NCBI RefSeq assembly: GCF_002982015.1
Contig: NZ_PVLV01000034.1
Location: 1 to 56,794 of the forward strand
DNA: 56,794 nucleotides
Source: Streptomyces solincola
Lineage (GTDB): Bacteria; Actinomycetota; Actinomycetes; Streptomycetales; Streptomycetaceae
Direction: 5' to 3'
The notes under the pieces are model-generated. The model was not told the origin of the DNA, searched no databases, and saw only the letters and a list, made by a program, of their open reading frames with translations. The translations under genes were made by a program, and so were the position numbers. Shown here piece by piece: positions 53,118-56,794 of this stretch (positions are counted from its first letter, which is position 1; the number at the start of each line of letters is the position of its first letter).

Positions 53118-53306
53118 CTAGAAGTCGTCCGCGATGCAGGAGGCGCAGATCTCGCGGGCAGAGGCGGTGACCTGTGCGGCATCCGAGTCGGCCCCGTGGT
53201 CGGCAGCCAGTGCGGGGGTGGCGAGGAGGGCGGCTCCCGCCACCAGGAGTCCCAGCACAGCGGGGATGGTCTTGCGTTTGGGCGACGGGCTCTTCGCGAA
53301 GCTCAT
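53118..53306 (-). CDS. Small secreted peptide with C-terminal CxxC
   Basis: A 62-residue product. Basic lead MSFAKSPSPKRKTIPAVLG, hydrophobic core LLVAGAALLATPALA, likely cleavage after ALA, leaving about 28 residues that end REICASCIADDF. The two cysteines could form a small disulphide loop or bind metal. ATG at 53306 follows GAGGAGAG at good spacing. No family is recognised. It lies among surface-protein genes, but a link is not shown. Confidence 0.65.
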   Translation of the reverse strand: MSFAKSPSPKRKTIPAVLGLLVAGAALLATPALAADHGADSDAAQVTASAREICASCIADDF

Positions 53307-53788
53307 ACGGCTCTCCTCGTCTCTCGAGTGGCCAGCCTTCCGGCTGGGCATTCGTCTCGGTCAGCACCTACAGGATAGTTTCGGAAAGATAAGCGCCTCG
53401 TCATGGCAACCTTAAAAGAGCATTGCATCCATTACCTGAGCGCATTCCATGATCGTGCTGCCGCCGGCGCGTTGGACTCACGATCGGCCGGAGTGGCCGG
53501 GTGTGGTCTGCACCTCAACGCGACATCCTTCCCAACCGACCGGCAAAGATCCATCCCCGCGCTAGAGCACGCGCCGGCCAACGCAGGGCTTGGACGGCCC
53601 GGCAGGGCGAAAAGAGGGTGCCGCTGCACACACGGCTCGCCCGTGCTATCGGGACATGGCGGCAACTGCACTTGCCGCACCCACTATCGGAGCAACTGCA
53701 TCGGTGAGGGCCCACCCCCGTGACTATGGCTGGGCGAATGAGTTCGCCGAAGTTACGGATCCAGCACACCCGAACGGAGAAGATCACG
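53307..53788. other. Gap upstream of secreted gene C
   Basis: No gene recognised. It should hold divergent promoters for the small peptide gene and for secreted gene C. Near 53720 a block GTGACTATGGC, then GCGAATGAG, loosely resembles the leader of copies A and B. Confidence 0.4.
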
Positions 53789-54349
53789 ATGAAGCACAGA
53801 ACGCAGACGGCAGCGGTGTGCTTGCTGTTGTCGCTGGCGACTGCAGGCAGCGTCCCCCAAGCCTACGCGGACTCCTCGGACGACCGCGGACGCCAGATCA
53901 TCACGACCATGGGCAACAACAACAACGTCGCCGGGCGCGACAACACCGTCGGCTCCGGTCACACAACCGGAGTGGGACACACCGTCACCACGGGCCTCGG
54001 TACGGGGGCCCCCAACTCCTCCTCCCAGGCAGTTCTGCTCAGCAACCGCACCGGCAGCACAATGACCGTTACGGCAACCACGGGAGACTTCAACACCTCC
54101 TGTCAGACGCCGCAAGTGGGAGAGCAAATTCCCAATAGCGGCGGACGGTACTGGTGCGCCACCAACCTACCCGCCACAACTCCGCAGGTCACGCTCTCAA
54201 TCAATGACGGCAGCGGCGAGAGCGCCATTGTCCGGCCAGCAAGCAACGGCCAGACAACATGCACGGTGACAAGCGGGCAGCAAACGCCGGTACACACCTG
54301 CGCGATCAACAACGACAACCCAGGAACCGTGGTTCTGACCGTGAGCTGA
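53789..54349 (+). CDS. Secreted protein with GRDNTVGSGHT block, copy C
   Basis: A 186-residue paralogue of copies A and B. Signal peptide CLLLSLATAGSVPQAYADS. The block reads IITTMGNNNNVAGRD and NTVGSGHTTGVGHTVTTG. The following domain is different from both other copies: Ser/Thr/Asn-rich strands (STMTVTATTGDFNTSC, GRYWCATNLPATTPQVTLS) with four cysteines (TSCQ, YWCA, TTCTV, HTCAI), probably two disulphides. ATG at 53789 follows GGAGAAG. A short hairpin (GCTGAGG-6-CCTCAGC) starts just before its stop. Confidence 0.75.
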   Translation: MKHRTQTAAVCLLLSLATAGSVPQAYADSSDDRGRQIITTMGNNNNVAGRDNTVGSGHTTGVGHTVTTGLGTGAPNSSSQAVLLSNRTGSTMTVTATTGDFNTSCQTPQVGEQIPNSGGRYWCATNLPATTPQVTLSINDGSGESAIVRPASNGQTTCTVTSGQQTPVHTCAINNDNPGTVVLTVS

Positions 54350-54359
54350 GGAAACGACC

Positions 54360-54506
54360 TCAGCCGAGGATGAAAACCTGCGGGTTGCATGACAGTGCCG
54401 GGCAGCGGCGCACACGGGACTGGCCGCGCCGATAGAACGCCTCCGCCAGCCCGTCGGGAGTGCTGAGTGACACCCCGTGCGTGGTCTGGTTCTTCATAGC
54501 CGTCAT
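54360..54506 (-). CDS. 48-residue peptide, unknown
   Basis: A short frame with a good ribosome site: GGAGGA, five bases, ATG at 54506. It reads MTAMKNQTTHGVSLSTPDG, LAEAFYRRG, then RVRRCPALSCNPQVFILG. The two cysteines in CPALSC near the C-terminus and the absence of a signal peptide leave open a metal-binding, regulatory or precursor peptide. No family is recognised. It converges with secreted gene C, leaving 10 bases between. Confidence 0.5.
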   Translation of the reverse strand: MTAMKNQTTHGVSLSTPDGLAEAFYRRGQSRVRRCPALSCNPQVFILG

Positions 54507-54713
54507 GTCGGTCCTCCATGGCCGTTCTCGAGGTGCTGCACGGTGTCGCAGCCAACTTGTTTCCGACCGGTGGAGCCCATTTACGTGCTGAGAAAAAGCC
54601 GGGTGTAGGCGGTTAGGATCTGATCCACCCTTTGTCAAGAGAGCGCAGTCCGAGGACTCGTCCGCCGTCAGTCGCTGGGCAAATCTTCATCGGCCGGGAT
54701 GCGCCCGGCCAGC
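54507..54713. other. Short gap, nothing recognised
   Basis: It should hold the promoter of the 48-residue peptide. No gene or repeat is seen. Confidence 0.4.
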
Positions 54714-55049
54714 TCAGCGCCGCGGCGGCAGCGCACGGCACCGTTCGCCTCGGTCCCGGCTCCGGCCCATAGCCCCGCGGCAGCCGAAGAGTGGTAAGGC
54801 CATCTGCGGTTTGCGCTGGATGGACCAGTCGATGAGGTGCACGGCGTCTGTGGTCTGTAGTGCTGTCGCCCAGGAGCTGGCCCTTGGCGGTGCCGCCATA
54901 AGTTTGGCGATCTGGGCGAGTCCTCCGAGGACCGCTTTGACGATGGTGGCGTGCACGGATTGGGGGGGGATGAAGGCGTCGGTGTGGTTGATGAGGGCGA
55001 CGGCCCGCCACCATGCCAGGTCTGCCGCCTGTTGCTCAAGGCGTCCACG
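54714..55049 (-). pseudogene. Unrecognised gene fragment
   Basis: A minus-strand frame without a good start reads LEQQAADLAWWRAVALINHT, DAFIPPQSVHATIVKAVLGG and LAQIAKLMAAPP. Its composition looks like real, mostly helical protein. The final third (SRDRGERCRALPPRR) looks like shadow, so the natural end is probably lost. No family is recognised. It adjoins the short-chain dehydrogenase tail. Confidence 0.4.
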
Positions 55050-55073
55050 CCGACGACAGCCGCACAGAGCCGC

Positions 55074-55199
55074 TCAGGGAATGATTGTCGGGATGACACC
55101 GCCATCGGCACGCAGCGCAGCGTCCGTCGTCGCTGACGACTTGACCGAGCCGACGTAGCGGACGAGGTTGGCGATCTCTTCTGGCGCGGCGAATCGCCT
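55074..55199 (-). pseudogene. C-terminal fragment of short-chain dehydrogenase
   Basis: 41 codons read RFAAPEEIANLVRYVGS, then SSATTDAALRADGGVIPTI and a stop. This is the standard C-terminus of classical SDR oxidoreductases (A-x-P-E-E-I-A, then T-G-x-x-x-x-V-D-G-G). The catalytic part is missing. A shorter tail of the same kind sits near 48050. Confidence 0.75.
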
Positions 55200-55695
55200 C
55201 AGCATTGTGCAGGCGGGCGATGCCGAGCGTGACGCGGTGGCGCCTCGCCATTCAGTCGGCAGTCGCGAAGGATATTCCAACCCGTCATTCGCGCGAAGAC
55301 GTGCTCCACGCGGGCGCGAACTTTGCGGTGGGAGGCGTTATGCCATTCCTTTCAGTCCTGGAGCTCGGTCTGTCCTCTCTCGCGGCGGTGCGGGATGAAG
55401 GCCGGTACCCCGGTAACCGCCGTCCGCGATGACCGTGCTCTTGCCGGCGGCGTCCTTCGCGCCGGACAGCCCCCACGCCTTGCAGTGGTTGTGGTTGTCC
55501 GCCACTGGCCGGCCGACGGCGACGACGAGCCGGGGGTCGGCGTCGATGATGACCTGGTGGTTGGTGGAGTACCGGTAGTTCTTCAACTGCTCGGCGATGC
55601 CATGGTCGCGGGTGGGAACGAGGGTGCCGTCCACGATCAGCACGGTGTCTTTGCGGAACCGCTTGCGCTGCTGGAGTGCGAGCGCGGGCGTCGTC
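55200..55695 (-). mobile_element. IS5-family transposase relic, DDE region
   Basis: Reads KRFRKDTVLIVDGTLVPTRD (first catalytic Asp), EQLKNYRYSTNHQVIIDADP, KSTVIADGGYRGTG (second Asp) and, after a frameshift and an in-frame TGA in place of Trp, HRKVRARVEHVFARMTGWNI and RDCRLN with the catalytic Glu region. The N-terminal third is absent; the sequence joins a broken regulator gene near 55695. Dead. Confidence 0.85.
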
Positions 55696-56639
55696 GGTCG
55701 GGCTCTCCTCGGTGTCCTCCTCGACCTCTGGCGGGGCCTGGTGCAGGAAGAAGGGACCGCCGCGCGCTGAGAGCAGGGTAGGGAGGGCCGTCTGCTCCAG
55801 GATGGCGGCGCGGAAGCGCGGTCCGGTGCCGAACCGGCTGACCGGCACGCCTGCCGGCTTGGTCTCCCACTCCCCCTGGGGCTGCTGGATGGCCAGCAAC
55901 ATTTCCCGCTTCACGCTCTCCTGACCCGCGGACAGCTCGACAAGCACGTCGACGAGGGTGCGGCTGGTGCGCACAGCAAAGCCCGTGCTCCGCTTGCCCT
56001 CCGCCACGCTGGTCTCCGTGCGCACCAGGGTGGTCTGAAGCGGATCCCGGGCCCACGCGGCGGTATCCGCGTACGGGGCGCCAGCCAGCCAGTCCAGGAC
56101 GACGGCGCACTCGTGCGCGTTGAAGTCGACGGCGGTGCTGGCGAAAGGCTGATGGAACAGCCGCAGCAGCACATCGACGCGCCGGGGCTGCTCACGACGC
56201 TGGTAGAGGCACTGCCGGCACAGGCCACCCCATCGTGACGTAGGGCGCACCGGCGGTGCAGAAGCGCCCGATGAGGCCGCTCACGGCGATCGTGTCCGGG
56301 CACAGCCCGCAGTCGACGTCCGTGACGGCGAATCGCCGCTGCCGCGGGACCGGAAACTGTCCCATGCCCTCGGGCCAGGGCCTGCCGTGGGGGCACGACG
56401 ATGGGCTTGTACATCGGCGGGTCGGCCCCGCGCAGCAGCTCTGGCACCGGGATGCCGTAGTGGGCAGCCAGCGCGTCCAGGTCGCGCAGCGACCACGACG
56501 AACCGCCCGCCGCGGACTGCTTGTGGGACACCTGGCTCTGGGTCAGGCCCACGCCGCGCCCGAGGTCGGCCTGCGTCTCACCGGCCGCGAACATCAAGGC
56601 GGCCACGGTGAGCCGTAAATGCCGCTCCGTACTGGTCAT
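55696..56639 (-). pseudogene. XRE-type HTH regulator, frameshifted and truncated
   Basis: From ATG 56639 the first frame gives an HTH (RLTVAALMFAAGETQADLGR, GLTQSQVSHKQSA, then LDALAAHYGIPVPELLRG). Near 56380 the frame changes to one reading RRFAVTDVDCGLCPDTIAV, and near 56230 it changes again to GLCRQCLYQRREQPRRVDVL, CAVVLDWLAGAPYADTAAW and STGFAVRTSRTLVDVLVEL. The cysteine pairs suggest a zinc site. The end is cut by the IS5 relic. The intact protein would be a DNA-binding regulator; its target is unknown. Confidence 0.6.
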
Positions 56640-56752
56640 ATGCGCATCTCCCATGCGGTATGCCGGGACCCCATACGAGCCGATGAGGACCCTGGATCGC
56701 TGGACGGCCCGGCGGCTGTTCGCCGGCCGTCGGGCGGTCTGTCCGGCCGGTG

Positions 56753-56794
56753 TCAGTAGTCGAGATCCAGGTAGTCGATGTCCTGGAACTGCAC
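56753..56794 (-). CDS. C-terminal end of a gene leaving the window
   Basis: The last 13 codons read VQFQDIDYLDLDY and a stop. The gene continues beyond the right edge. The acidic, tyrosine-containing tail is not enough to name it. Confidence 0.35.
   Translation of the reverse strand: MQFQDIDYLDLDY

Overview
The window reads as Streptomyces (or a close actinomycete). The evidence is very high G+C, frequent GTG starts with GGAGG-type ribosome binding sites, a rodlin surface-protein gene, and families typical of streptomycetes (P1B-4 metal ATPase, DUF1918, tandem universal stress proteins, CGNR regulator). The many truncated genes, IS5-family transposase relics and duplicated segments suggest a chromosome-arm or linear-replicon location. 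That placement is inference; no telomere, tRNA, rRNA or CRISPR array was seen.

Layout. 0-16.4 kb is mixed accessory DNA. It holds a dprA gene overlapping a ComF-like phosphoribosyltransferase broken by an in-frame stop, an APC permease, and a metal-efflux unit (ArsR regulator, P1B-4 ATPase, [2Fe-2S] protein). Next come a STAS protein beside an ATPase-like small protein, decayed copies of a HIT/deoxyribosyltransferase pair, and a CGNR-regulated redox operon (VOC, FMN split-barrel protein, ferredoxin, ferredoxin reductase). The stretch ends in a graveyard of helicase, SpoIIE phosphatase, IS5 and [NiFe]-hydrogenase fragments.

16.4-41.8 kb is a dormancy/hypoxia island resembling the M. tuberculosis DosR regulon and the S. 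coelicolor OsdR/OsdK region. Its centre is an operon of P-type ATPase, DevR/OsdR-type response regulator and DevS/OsdK-type GAF histidine kinase. The kinase keeps His138 and Tyr160 at the spacing of the haem-pocket residues of DosS. Around it lie six double-domain universal stress proteins, three CBS-BON proteins, a zinc alcohol dehydrogenase, a second cation ATPase, two FMN split-barrel proteins (one fused to an HTH), an Acg-type nitroreductase, a flavodoxin, an Rv1733c-like membrane protein, DUF1918, a cyclic-nucleotide-binding protein and a second APC permease. A recurring dyad close to AGGGCCGNNCGGNCC lies about 60-100 bases upstream of many of these genes and is a candidate shared operator.

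42-48 kb carries the better preserved copy of the HIT/deoxyribosyltransferase pair, a frameshifted PycTM-like membrane protein, and a compact operon of MFS transporter, folE, queD and queC. These are preQ0 (7-deazaguanine) genes without queE.

48-56.8 kb contains a rodlin gene and three paralogous secreted proteins that share a hexad-like Gly/Asn/His block (core GRDNTVGSGHT) just after the signal peptide. A relic of a fourth copy, two small peptide genes, a perfect 21-bp hairpin, and fragments of IS5 transposases, a helicase, a short-chain dehydrogenase and an XRE-type regulator fill the rest. The secreted family is the least explained content of the window.
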